From: Diphasiastrum complanatum | Taxonomy: Eukaryota > Streptophyta > Lycopodiopsida > Lycopodiales > Lycopodiaceae | Direction: 5' to 3' | Length of the DNA: 64,000 nucleotides | Assembly: GCA_029204225.1 (NCBI GenBank) | Contig: CM055111.1 | Location: 43,935,815-43,999,814, forward strand | Part shown: one piece after another, positions 25,301 through 37,222 of the stretch | Layout of the letters: every line of letters begins with the position of its first letter | How positions within the stretch are numbered: the stretch's first letter is position 1 | The notes under the pieces: generated by a model | Database searches by the model: none | Told to the model about the DNA's origin: nothing | What the model saw: only the letters and a program-made list of their open reading frames with translations | Program-made: the position numbers and the translations under genes

Positions 25301-28300
25301 CTCAGATATACCCATACTGAGTTGGGCGAACGTTCTTTTTACCAGTTGGTACTTGTTTTTACCTTAGGCGAATGATCAGTATCATGCCATTTTGGGAACG
25401 TTCGCCGAGCATCTTCCAGTACTGATGAATCTTCGCCGACATGCCAGATGGATTTAAAATGCCAAATTTAGGTCGGTCATAGGTTCAGATCCTAAAAATT
25501 TGCATTTATTACAGTACCTAGGCGAATGATGGCCTTAGGCGAATGTTGAACCTTCACCAGAGCTTCAGAACGTTCGCCAGACTACTTTTTTTGTCCGAAA
25601 CATTCGTTGATAATTTTAAAAGCTATTTTCACAGTACTGAGCAAGCCTGCAATTTTTTGTCTACAAGTGATCAGCCAAACTAGTATTTTGTGTAATGGAC
25701 CCTCCAAATTCACCTATAAGAAGGCTGAATTCGATTCATTTGTCACTCGTGCTAGCAGAGCTCTTGAAAAAAATTTCGCGACCAAAACTTTCTGCCAACT
25801 TTTTCCTGCCTTTTGATATACACTCGCACTTACTTTCCAGTCACCATGTCTTCTACCGACACCTCTCAGTCTCCGAAATACTCCATCCATCGTGGTGTTC
25901 CAACTGCAACGGACATCATGATGCTCCCTAGCGCAAGCATGGTCGCTCAGTGGATGACCCTTGCCGGGCCTTTGCTCACGGCAATGGGAATCTTCGAGCA
26001 TGCCTTTCTTGAAAAATTAACATGCATTTTATTACCATGGATGCAACCACCCTTGAGCGTGATGCGTATCTTCGGACACAAATTCCTGATCATCCGGTAA
26101 CTCCGACGGAAATCGTGTATTTGTTCAAAAACGTTGGAACTTATAAAGTGGCCCTTCAAGGCAATTATCAGTGAATATGAAAAGGCTACCGCTCAAGTTT
26201 TGGATTCTAACCCTCAGATTAGCGTTCCATTGATGCCACAATTCTCACCTCAACAACAGGGAAAGGCAGAATTGGATACAGGTTTGGATTCGGGCATGGA
26301 ACAGGGTGGAGCACCAGAGGTAGAAGAAGTACAGCCAGTTCCACAGGCAACACAAACAGGTCCATCTACCTCAGGGACCAGACAATTGTTCAGAAGACCA
26401 ATCAGCGTCAAGGACCAGATCCAGAATTTCTTAGCGCAACATCCCCATGAATCCTTGCGTGGTGGTTGGGTCATTAAGTTTAAGACCTCTGAAATTGAGG
26501 CCGGCAAAGAGTTGGATAAGTTACCCACATTGGGAGAGCAGCCGGCCTGGAGAACTACAGTATTTGAGAAAACTCCGGAATCAATCAGGAGTTATGTGGC
26601 CAGCCCTCGCCAATTGCGCGTAGATCCATACTACGTACCAATGCCGCGAATAAGTGGAAGGATTTGGGATTGGCCATGGACAAAATCATCATCCATACGC
26701 CAAATTGGCCAATAATCCACCAACCTTACAGTTGGGAGATATAAGTGGATTTCCAGAGAGTCCAAAAAGATCTAACTCTACTGGCGTCCGTTGCAACGTG
26801 ATGAGATGATTGCCTTCCCACTTTGGCATTCGATCCGAATAAGCCTATGGCGTCAGATAGTATTAAAGATCAGCTGCCAGTGGCAAGACTATATTTCCGT
26901 GCTGCCATGATGGGAGGCTCTTGGGAATCTCGGTTCACAGCTTGGATGACCTCAAAGTGGATCGTCGGAGCCCATCGTTGTTTTTTGCCGCACAGCCTAG
27001 ATTTCAACACTGCCCGAATCGACTTCATGGAGAAGGTGCAGTATCATCTAATAAAGATACGACGTGATGCTAATAAGAGCCCACAGTAACTGCATCTCGC
27101 AAGTGTCATGGGACCGCCACCAATTTTGGTGGGGGATACTGTTGGAGGGTTTGCGGATCCCAAGGCAACCCTAACCCTAGTTAATAAGTGAGAGGGATTT
27201 GGCACCCTGCGTGTGTAAGTCCAACCCGATGATCACATAGTTATTTGATTAATTGGAAAGTCAATAAAAGTTTTGCGGGACTTTTAATATCACAAGGCCT
27301 AAATGTCAAGTTAGTGAATAAAGTTGGAGTTCCCACCAAAATTGGTTCAAATTCAAATTCAAATTGGTTCCCTCCAATTTTGAATGGGTTCCCACTCTTT
27401 TTTAAGTTTGAATAGTTAGGGAGGTAGAAATGGACCAATAGGATTTTGAGGCCAAGGTCCTCCTCTCTACTATAAATAGTGCCAAACTCGAGTTTGGAAA
27501 TCATGTTCATATCCTCATTTCAATACAAGCAGATTGGTTCTCTTATGGAATGTATTTGTGAATGTCCTTGCTCTTTATCTTTTTCCCTCCATCTCTCAGG
27601 CTTTTGTTGCATTTGTTAATCGTTGGATCTGAATATTAGTGAGATTACATGTTCTTATGCTTTTTGTGAGAGAGAAAGGGAGAGAGAGAAAGAGTAAGCT
27701 ATCTCCATTGTGGATCGTAGGGTTAATGGAGTAGTGTTAATGCTTAGGGTTAATAGATGTTAAGAGTTAGATGTGGATCTTCCATTCATGTTGAAATCTG
27801 AGATATGCTATCACTCTCATGGGAACGAACCTACGCGTGACAACTAACTGTTGAAATAAATGCCTATTTTGCCCCTTAAGGCTTGTATACTTGTAACTTG
27901 TAAGTTGTGCATAAGACATGGGGGTAAAACATTTATGTATATAGTACACCCCACGCAAGTAATAACAAGTAGGTTGAGGACCCATGTGGGTTCTAGAACT
28001 AGAATTAGCAAGACACCACCTCTATACATACATGCTAAATGTAGCCCAAAGTTTGGAGGGGTTTCCACGCCCTACTACTCTTTGAATAATCATTCAAGTT
28101 GTGTGAGCTTTGAAGTCCTCTCTCTCTTGCTTTTGTGTTCTACTCCATAGCTCGTTTTCTCAAGCTTTCATAGTGTGCTTACTATGCTATTATGATACTC
28201 CATAGCTAGGCCTTGGAATTTGTCATGGTATCAGAGCAGGTTATGTTGCCTGTGGTGTGGTGAAAGCTTGGACCTGTTCTTATCAGATTCCTGCCATTCC

Positions 28301-31300
28301 TAAAGAGCAGCTTGCCTTTGAGGAGGGAGCACTTTTTGTAGGCGCATCTGATGTGCTATCTGCATGGTTGGAGTATTGTTGGCAAGGGGAGTACAGGGAG
28401 CCAACAAGTTCTGATTTGGGACAAAAAAATTTGAGTCTTCTTGGACAGCCAAGACTGTAGGAGGGCGCTTTCTACAGTGGGGACTTCAGTGAAAGTTCTG
28501 AGTGGATCTTGGACAAGGGCTTGGACAGCCATACAGGGGGATAGTTTCAAATCCAGAAGCTGAGGGTTATTGAGCAAGTGGCTACATACCCTAGTTGGGT
28601 GAAAACCCCAGTTTGCCTTTTGTGTTTTATATCTATCCAGCTATGTCTAGTCTTGCAGAGAGCATGCTGAGTGAAGCCAGCCGGCTTGATGGCACTTACT
28701 TTAGCATATGGAAATTCAAGATCAAGAACATTCTTGAAGACAAAGAATGTTGGAAGCTTGTGACAGGTGAGGAGCCTGTTCCAACATCTGAACTTGAACT
28801 CAAGGACTATATCAAGAGAGGGGAAAAGGCACACAGGATCATCAATATGTCAGTGAGGGATAATGTGACTCCTCTAATCAGGTCAGCCAATGGGCCTGTG
28901 GATGCATGGCACATTCTTTGTGCATTGTATGAGACAGCAAGTACAACTAGGTTTCTCTACTTAAAAAACAAGTTGTATACTCTCACAATGGAGACAGGGG
29001 AGACAGTTACTGATCATCTTACTAAGATTCAGGATCTTAGATATTAGCTTTCTGTGCTTGGAGTGTCTATTGCTGACAAAGACTTGGTGCCAATAGTTCT
29101 GAATAGCTTGTCATATGCTTATCAGAACTTTGTGATGATGATATCTGTGAGAGAGAAGATCCCTACCTATGAAGAAGTCTATGGTCTCTTGTTACAGGAG
29201 GAGATGAGGAGAGTTAATCTCTCCAAGAGGGAAGATTTCCAGGAGCATGCCTTTGCTTCTAAGAAGAAGCAAAATCCAGCCAAGGATAAGAAGAAAGGTA
29301 AAGGCAAGAACAAAGGAGCACAAACACTTGAGCAAGGAATGGAGAACTTGCAGATGTCAGAAGCACAATCCTCCTCGAATACTTCTTCCACACCTCAAAG
29401 GAAGGGGAATTGCAATTATTGTGGTAAATATGGACACTTTGCTTTTTTTGAGTGCAGGAAGAAGCTTGCAGAGCAAAAGAAGGGCACAAAGAAGCAGGGA
29501 GGAAATGTTGTTGAGAGTGTTGCAAGAGAGGAGCAGAGTGACATAAGGCAAGCTGAGTTATTCTCTGTTGCATTGGCCTCACAAGCTACAACAGGAGGTT
29601 GGTACATTGACTCAGGTGCTTCAAAGCACATGACCCCTCATAGGGATTGGTTTGATACCTTTGTGGGGATTTGTGATGGACAAGAGGTGTGCCTAGGTGA
29701 CAACTCAACACACAAGGTCAAGGGAAAGGGCACAGTACCTGTAAAGCTTCCATCAGGAGAAGTAAAAGTCATTAAGAATGTCAAATCTGAAGCATTCAAG
29801 TACTTCCTGCATTTCAAAGCTTTGGTCTAGAACATTAAGGAAAGAAGATAAAGATGCTCAGGTCAGACGGAGGTGGAGAGTTCATTAAGACAGAATTTGT
29901 GGAATTCTGCAAGGCCAATGGGATCAAAAGGCAGCTTACATCTCCTCATACTCCTCAGCAAAACGGCGTAGCAGAGAGAAAGAACCGAACTATTGTGAAG
30001 TGTGCAAGGTCCATGCTCAAGGCAAAGGGGTTGCCCAACTCTTTTTGGGGCGAGGCAATGCACAAGCAGTGTTTCTGCTGAATAGAAGTCCAACAAAAGT
30101 TGTGGAAGGCAAGACTCCAGAAGAGGCATTTAGCGGCATCAAGCCCAAGGTGGGCGCTTTGCGAGTGTTTGGTTGTATGGCCTATGCCCATATTCCCAAG
30201 GATAACAGGAAGAAGCTGGATGCAAAATCAGCAAAGTGTATTTTCTTGGGATACAGTGAAGAAAGCAAAGCTTACCGACTTTACGATCTTACTAGTAAGA
30301 AGAGGATCATAAGTCGAGATGTGATCTTTGAAGAAGATCAAACGCCTCCTATAGAGGAACTTGAGATGGAGGATGGTACAAGTGAATTTGTGCCAATACT
30401 TGATGATCCACATCCATATATTGGGGAGCCTCAGAATGATCATATGAGTGATCAAGAGGAAGAATCCGAGGAGGCTAGGAAGCGGAAGGAAAGGGGCAAA
30501 TCTGTTGAGTCCTATTCACCGTCTTCATCACCAGCTGCAAGGAAGAAGTTTCCCAAGTGGTATTGGCAAACTGTGCAGGATGGTTTGATATTGGATGAGG
30601 GAGAGAGCAGCAATCCAGGGGGGGTCTCAAAGGCAAACCTAGCAGCATGAACACCAGGAGACAAACTATGCACTTATGACTACTATTTTGGATTCAGAAG
30701 ATCCACATACATTCATTGAGGCAGCAGATGAGAAGGTATGGCAACATGCTATGCAAGAGGAGTACGACTCCATTCTCAAGAATGATACATGGGATTTGGT
30801 GAAGTTACCAAAAGGGAAGCGTCTGATTGGCTGTAAGTGGGTCTACAGGACCAAATACAAATCAGATGGGAGCATCGAAAAGCATAAGGCAAGGCTGGTT
30901 GCTAAAGGCTATGCACAGAAGGAGGGCTTGGACTATGATGAGAAGTTTGCACCGGTAGCTAAGATGACGTCTATCAGGTTGGTTTTAGCATTGGCTGCAT
31001 TCTTTGGTTGGGTGGTCCATCAAATGGACGTGAAGAGTGCTTTTCTCAATGGACAGTTGGCTGAAGAAGTCTACATGGAACAGCCACAAGGTTTTGAGGC
31101 TAAGGGCAAGGAAACTATGGTATGCAGGCTTAAGAGGCCTTATATGGGTTGCCAGAGGCGATCTTATTTTTACCAGAATGGTCAACAGATATCACTGAAT
31201 ATCTTGCAACGGGACGACCACCACCAGAGATGAGTAGGATAGAGCAACGAAAATTGATATCCAAAGCTGCTCCCTACACCCTGATAGCAGGCCAACTCTA

Positions 31301-34300
31301 CAAGATGGGGTTAGATCAGATTTTATGTAGATGCATCCTACCACACGAGATCGATACGATTATTCAACTTACTCATGAAGGTGTGGGAGGACGGCATTTT
31401 GCGGCTGATCTAACGGCTAGAAAGGTACTCCAGGGCGGCTTTTGGTGGCCAACCCTTCACAAGGACGCCTACCAATTCACCAGGTCCTGCGATGTTTGCC
31501 AATGCTTTCGAAAACCCGCAAAACTTGACAAAATGCCTTTGCAACTCATCGTAGCCCAGGGCCCATTCGAAAAGTGGGGACTTGACTTTGTAGGTCCGAT
31601 ACGTCCAGCCGCTCGTTATACGCAAGCAAGGTATATTATAGTGGCTATGGACTACCTCACCAAGTGGGTAGAAGCTAAAGGGGTAAAGGAAGCCAATGCC
31701 AAAACTACAGTGCATATCCTCACACGATATGGATGCCCAATCGAATTGGTGAGTGATCAAGGAAGTCATTTCATAAATGAAACAATTACTCATCTTCTCA
31801 CCTCCTATCTAGTAGCTCATCATAAGAGCACTCCCTATTATCCAAGGTGCAATGGCCAAGCCGAATCATCTAACAAAATTTTATGTACGATCAATACCAA
31901 GATGGTTGAGGCAAGCCGCACAGATTGGGAACATAAACTCCAGGCAGCTTTATGGGTTTTCCGAACCACAAAAAGCTAGTACGGGCCAAACACCCTTCCA
32001 GCTAGTCTATGGCCAGGAAGCAATCATGCCAATCGAGTTCATTATTCACCCGACTATATGCCCATCTCGGAATTCCACATCTCATCCGACACTTCTGATC
32101 CACCAGATCAGGAGTAAAATGTATATAACCTTGTATATAGATCATTGTAGCTACCATTTCTATGATCCTTAGGACATCTTTTCAACAGCCTAGAGATCTG
32201 TATAGAATTTCACCTACTTCTAGGCACCAATCCCTATTCTGAGGCCTTGGAAGTTGGCAAAATTTCCAGAAAAGAAATACAAGCAGCCAACGAATGTTTT
32301 GGCCCATTGACGAATGTTTTAGCCCATTGGCGAGCCGCCATCTGGCGAGCTATTTCCAGCGAGAAATTCTCCCCTGAAAGCGAGCTATCCCCATGAAACA
32401 CTCGCCAAGGGACCTCACTATATAAATCCCACAAACACTCGCTTTTTCTCACTAAACACTCGTAGACTGCCGAACTCTTGCCAAACTTCTGATCGATTAG
32501 CAAAACTTGTCCAATCACCCTCACTCTACATCCGTTTGAGGCGCTAGCTCAGATTAGTGATTAGCGCCCAATTTAGAGGTTTCAATCTTAGTTTTTTATA
32601 GATTTTTCAGATTTATTTTACAACTTTTTTACCTTTTCTCAAAATCTCCATGTAGTTTCATTTCCCCCATCAATCCCAGCCTTTTTCGGATTTTTACAGA
32701 TTTCCACCCGGCGCATTAAGTGCGAGTGTTTTTCATTTTTTCCAACCTTGTTTCTATCTGATTTTTCTCGTTTTTTACTGTTTTCACTGGTTTTGTATGT
32801 TTCAGTGCCCCCTTAACATAATTCCGATCCACCCTACCACTCACCCGCCATCTAAATCCATCCCCATTACTTGCAGTTTTTATATTTTCTCCACCACACA
32901 CTTAGTGCGAGTCTCTTTCCAAAAAAAATTCAAGCACTCGCCTCCATACCACAAATACTCGCCCATTGTTCAAATACTTGCCCACTATATAAATACCCAT
33001 CAATGCCCTCCAAAACCCGCTGACGCTCGCCAGGCCCTTCTTTCCACCCTTCTTGCCGCTTCCAGTGCCTGACTTCATGCAGCTAATGGCAAAAGGGACA
33101 AGAAATAGCACTTTCGAGATTCTCTACGCATACTGTCAAGAAGGACAAGCTAACTGACATATTTAATAATGACAAAATTTATCCTCATTCAAATGGCCGA
33201 TTGAAGTCCAAAGTAGTCTGGTTTTGGTCCATAATAGTCTTGCTAACATTAGGGTTTATCCTTCAGGAAAGCATATTATTCTGTCTGTACGTGCAGCCAA
33301 AATCTATATATAAAAAGCCTTACAGTTTTCCATGTGGTAAGGGCACACAGAAGAGGTCTTTGAGAGAAGAGGCAGCCACTTTCATTTGGATCAGAAAAAA
33401 TCAGTTTTCTAGCAAAATACACATTGCCATCAGCTTCGTTTAAAGATCTGTATCAATATGCGCTACATTTTCACATCATATGATGATTTCTAGAACTACC
33501 TTAGAGTTATGCATAAGAGAAACAGTAATGATATTCTTTTGAAAAATACAACCAAACTTATGCATAAGAGAACAAGTAATAATCCTGTTTTCAAAAATAA
33601 AGCCAACACTAGAAAGGCTTTCCAGCTAAGAAATCTTGTATGTACCTCTATCTTGTGTTTTGACATCAGGCAAGATGTTTCACAAAGTACTTGCCATTCT
33701 ACACCCTTATATTACAAGGTAAGGCAAAAACTGAATTTGAAGAAGGATAGTGCACTTACGCATCAAAAACATTTATGCCAACTGACAATGCCTTACAGAT
33801 GGACGCTTCATATTCATGATCTGCAAGGTCAGTTTCAGGCCCTAAGTAAGTGCCAAGTCCTAGTGATGACACGGTTAGGTGACCAGCATGGTCATTATAA
33901 GTCGCGAGCTTTCTGAAATGACCAGGCCCTGTAGACAAGGTATACAAAAAAGCTAATTAGCATATCGGTGATATCATGATCCTCATATCGTTTGCAATGC
34001 AAGCGAGAACAAATTGTACTGGAATAAACGATTTCAAAGTGCACAGCAAGATTTCAAAGTCAACTCTTGTCTCCAAAAAGCATAAAAACTAGGCAACACA
34101 AAAAGAGTATTAGGGGCATAAAACAATGTGCATCATAGATGCGCAGCATTCTGAAACCAACTTTCCGAAACTGTTCCAGAAATCCACAGCGATCACGATC
34201 GGAACGCTGTTCATCGTTTCTTCCTTGTTTCGTTTTTTCATGGATGTGTTAGGGAGAAATAAAACAACACCTATAGGCTGTAAAAAAATTCAAAAATACA

Positions 34301-36443
34301 TTGCAAAAGTTAGTAAAATGTGAATCAAGCTATCTAGTGATCATTGATGCGTGGTGTTTGTTTTTCTTACAATCTAGACTCCAATCTATTCATAGTTTAC
34401 AATCATACACATTGAGCTGCAATGTAGAGTAGCGAGTTAATAAGGAGCCTTCTACAAGTGGTTTAGCAACCTTTTCATAATATCATAATTATTGCAAATT
34501 CCAGATTTCTAGTCTGATTGGTTCCGCTCTTAGTGACTGCCTCATGGTGTGTCCTCTACCACCTTGCAGAGATTGTGCTCTATCGAAATATGCTCGCCCT
34601 GTCCTGTATAGGTGCATGTGGTTGTGGCCTAACTGTAGGGCATGAGTGTGCTCCACCCTATGGTCTCTCCCCAACAACTCCCACAGCTGCCCCAAGAACT
34701 GTTGCCTCTGTGAAACCTATGCCACTGTGCTCAATAGGCCCTCCCCTGATGGAAATGCATCTCCTATAGATGATGGCCCAGCTGCTACTACTAATGGAGG
34801 CCGTGATAGCTTTGCCTCTGCCAATGAAGTCCATGAAAGCCCTACTGCTGATGAACTAGGCCGTGATGGTCCTACTACTGCTAATGAACTAGGCCATGAT
34901 GGCCCTACGGCTGATGGTGAAATACTGCCTTAATTAAAGCTTTAATCTGATACCCATATTGCCCAAAAAAAAATCAAATAAATAAAATTTAAAAAAAAAA
35001 GGTTTTTGAGAAACGCTACTAAAATCCAAAAATGCGGTTCAGAAACGCGTTTCTAAATGGGTTTCTAGAAGCGGCAAAGAAAGATCTGAAGTTTGGAGTG
35101 AAGATGATGGTTTACATGGCAGAAGAGACATTTTGAAGAGCGAAAGGGTTGCTCACAACTTACACAACTAAGCTCAGCTTGCACCGACCATTTGGTGACC
35201 CTAAACCCTGGCGCAGAGGGAGTGGATGTGGTTACCATTTTTGGCAGTGTGGATCTTAAGTGTAGCCAAATTGACTTTATCGATTTATACAATTTGTTTC
35301 AGAAAGGGAATTGAATGTTCAGCAGAGGATTTGGGAGAAATGAATGCTCACCAAAAGAGTGACAAGCTCTCAAGACAGAGAACCACAAGACCTACACACT
35401 ACTATGTCTTATATGATGAGATCGGTTTTCCCCCGAATTCCCTGGATGAACTTCAACAGCTTACTGATTACTTATGGTACATCTTCAACACTCTGCAACA
35501 TGCCGTCGAAATTTTGCGTACCAACACGGGGGCTCCCTCCGAAACATCTCCCAGTTTTCAAGTCCCGACCGAACGAAGTGTCCCTGAAGCCCTGTTCAAC
35601 GTCAAACTTTGGGCGGACGTTGCGGATTGACCACCAGTCCCCGTTCCTCATCTTGTCCTTGACGGTAAGGCCTCTTCATCATTTGGCCTTCCAACTCCAT
35701 ATGCGAAAACACACTTTTGGTGTTTTGCATCCCTTTTGTCATTTGGTTGTTCGCTCTCTCTGATGGGGGTCGCCACTATATATATAACTACCACATTGAG
35801 AAGAATTCCTTAGCAGTTGGAGTTTTCTGCTATTGTGTAGATCAGTCATCCAGAGTCTATTCTAGATCGCCATTGAAGCGCTTCTCCAGGGTGCACGGAT
35901 TGGATAGCACCATCATATGTACTTACTTCACTATCAGATTTTCAGATTCAAGTTTATTGTCTCTTGTCTATGTTGAATTCAATTCTCAATTATAATATAC
36001 CCGAATCGAGCCAGGCTCGATCCCTTAGGTTCGTATTGGGATCACGAACCTGCGGACTGTATTCCTGGAACATTTTGGTCGATTCCAAATGCATTCTACA
36101 CAAGTTTAAGTGTATGCTACACAAGTGCTGCTTTGATGTTGAATCTGCACATACCTATGGTGCAATGCCCATGACACATCGAGGATGCATATCTTTGCCT
36201 TGTTTTGGTGGTTATGGTTGTTGGGTTGTGGGTTTATGATGTTATGTTAACCATGCGATTTGTTAGGGTTTAGGGTTTAGGGTGTTATGCTAACTGTGCC
36301 ATTTGTTAGGGTGTCGGGTTTAGCGTGTTATGTTCAATGATTGGACATGATGCATATGATATGAGAGAAATGAAGATGTGCTGGTGTAAAACAATAGGTG
36401 CAACATGTATAATTTCCATAATAAGTCCGCTCTCGCTCTCTCG

Positions 36444-36529
<86 letters not shown>

Positions 36530-37174
36530 TTGCATGGAGCAAACCGTTTTTAACTAACCATTCAAATTGCACAGAGCAAACCATTTCTAACTAACCATTC
36601 AAATTTCACAGAACCCATTTGTAACCAACCATGATAAATTAGCCATGACACGAATAAACTGTAAAAAATTATATACATATTATCTGATGCTCTGTGTGTA
36701 TCAATATCTACAAGTTTGTGCTAAAAAAGTCATCCCTCTGTGTACCAGATGCATTTACAGGGGAGTCAAATACAAAGTCTGGCTAGGAGTCTGGAGGCAT
36801 CTGGGACTCCTCCAAGTCTGGGCCAACGCCTGCCAAGAGACGACTAGAAAAATCATCGGTGCGTCCCCTCTTGGTTGGCCTGCCTCTAGGTCTGTCGGAA
36901 GGAACCCCCTGTGGTACACTCCTGCCTGGGGGTCTCCCTCTGCCACGAGGGGGTCTCTGGGAACCGCCTGCCTGTGATGCTCTGAGCCGTCTCTGAGCAG
37001 TGTGTCTCTGGGCGGCAGCCTCTGTCTCCCTCACAAACTCTGTCCAACCATCATCTGAAAGGGTCCGTTTAGCGACGTCCTTGATGTAAGATTATGTTGG
37101 TTAGATTCCAAGTTATTGTGTGTCTGTACCGAAATGGTCCCTCCAGAAACGCTTTGGTGTAAAAATAACGATAT

Positions 37175-37222
<48 letters not shown>

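Larger units (their letters stand above)
17800..27845 (+). mobile_element. Gypsy element lacking RT, interrupted by a chromovirus
   Basis: Order: leader, gag (18690), inserted chromovirus (19277-23014 with 5-bp duplications), gag zinc-finger region (23020-23800), integrase (23814-25007), motif-rich spacer, an extra 3' frame (25846-27089) and a 3' LTR. Protease, RT and RNase H are missing: the zinc finger runs directly into the pre-integrase linker. The 5' LTR is lost. Confidence 0.75.
27849..31145 (+). mobile_element. Ty1/copia retrotransposon, 3' truncated in RT
   Basis: Order on the + strand: LTR, primer site, gag, zinc knuckle, protease, partial integrase, start of RT. It ends abruptly at KRPYMG in the RT domain, where gypsy sequence begins in another frame. 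It lacks the YVDD catalytic motif, RNase H and 3' LTR. A deletion fuses protease to mid-integrase. Confidence 0.85.

Noticed and set aside
34646-34933. Asp/Gly/Thr repeat frame as a real gene
   Set aside because: Short, no domain, weak internal repeats and no splice context; left as unassigned intron sequence.
35065-35292. Minus-strand frame [20 protein letters not shown]... as first exon of the reductase
   Set aside because: Its good donor (TGT|GTAAGT) is in phase 0, while exon 2 needs phase 1; the exon at 50856-51147 fits both phase and sequence better.
36255-36300. Telomere or chromosome end
   Set aside because: Only about three TTTAGGG units flanked by unique sequence; interstitial and short.
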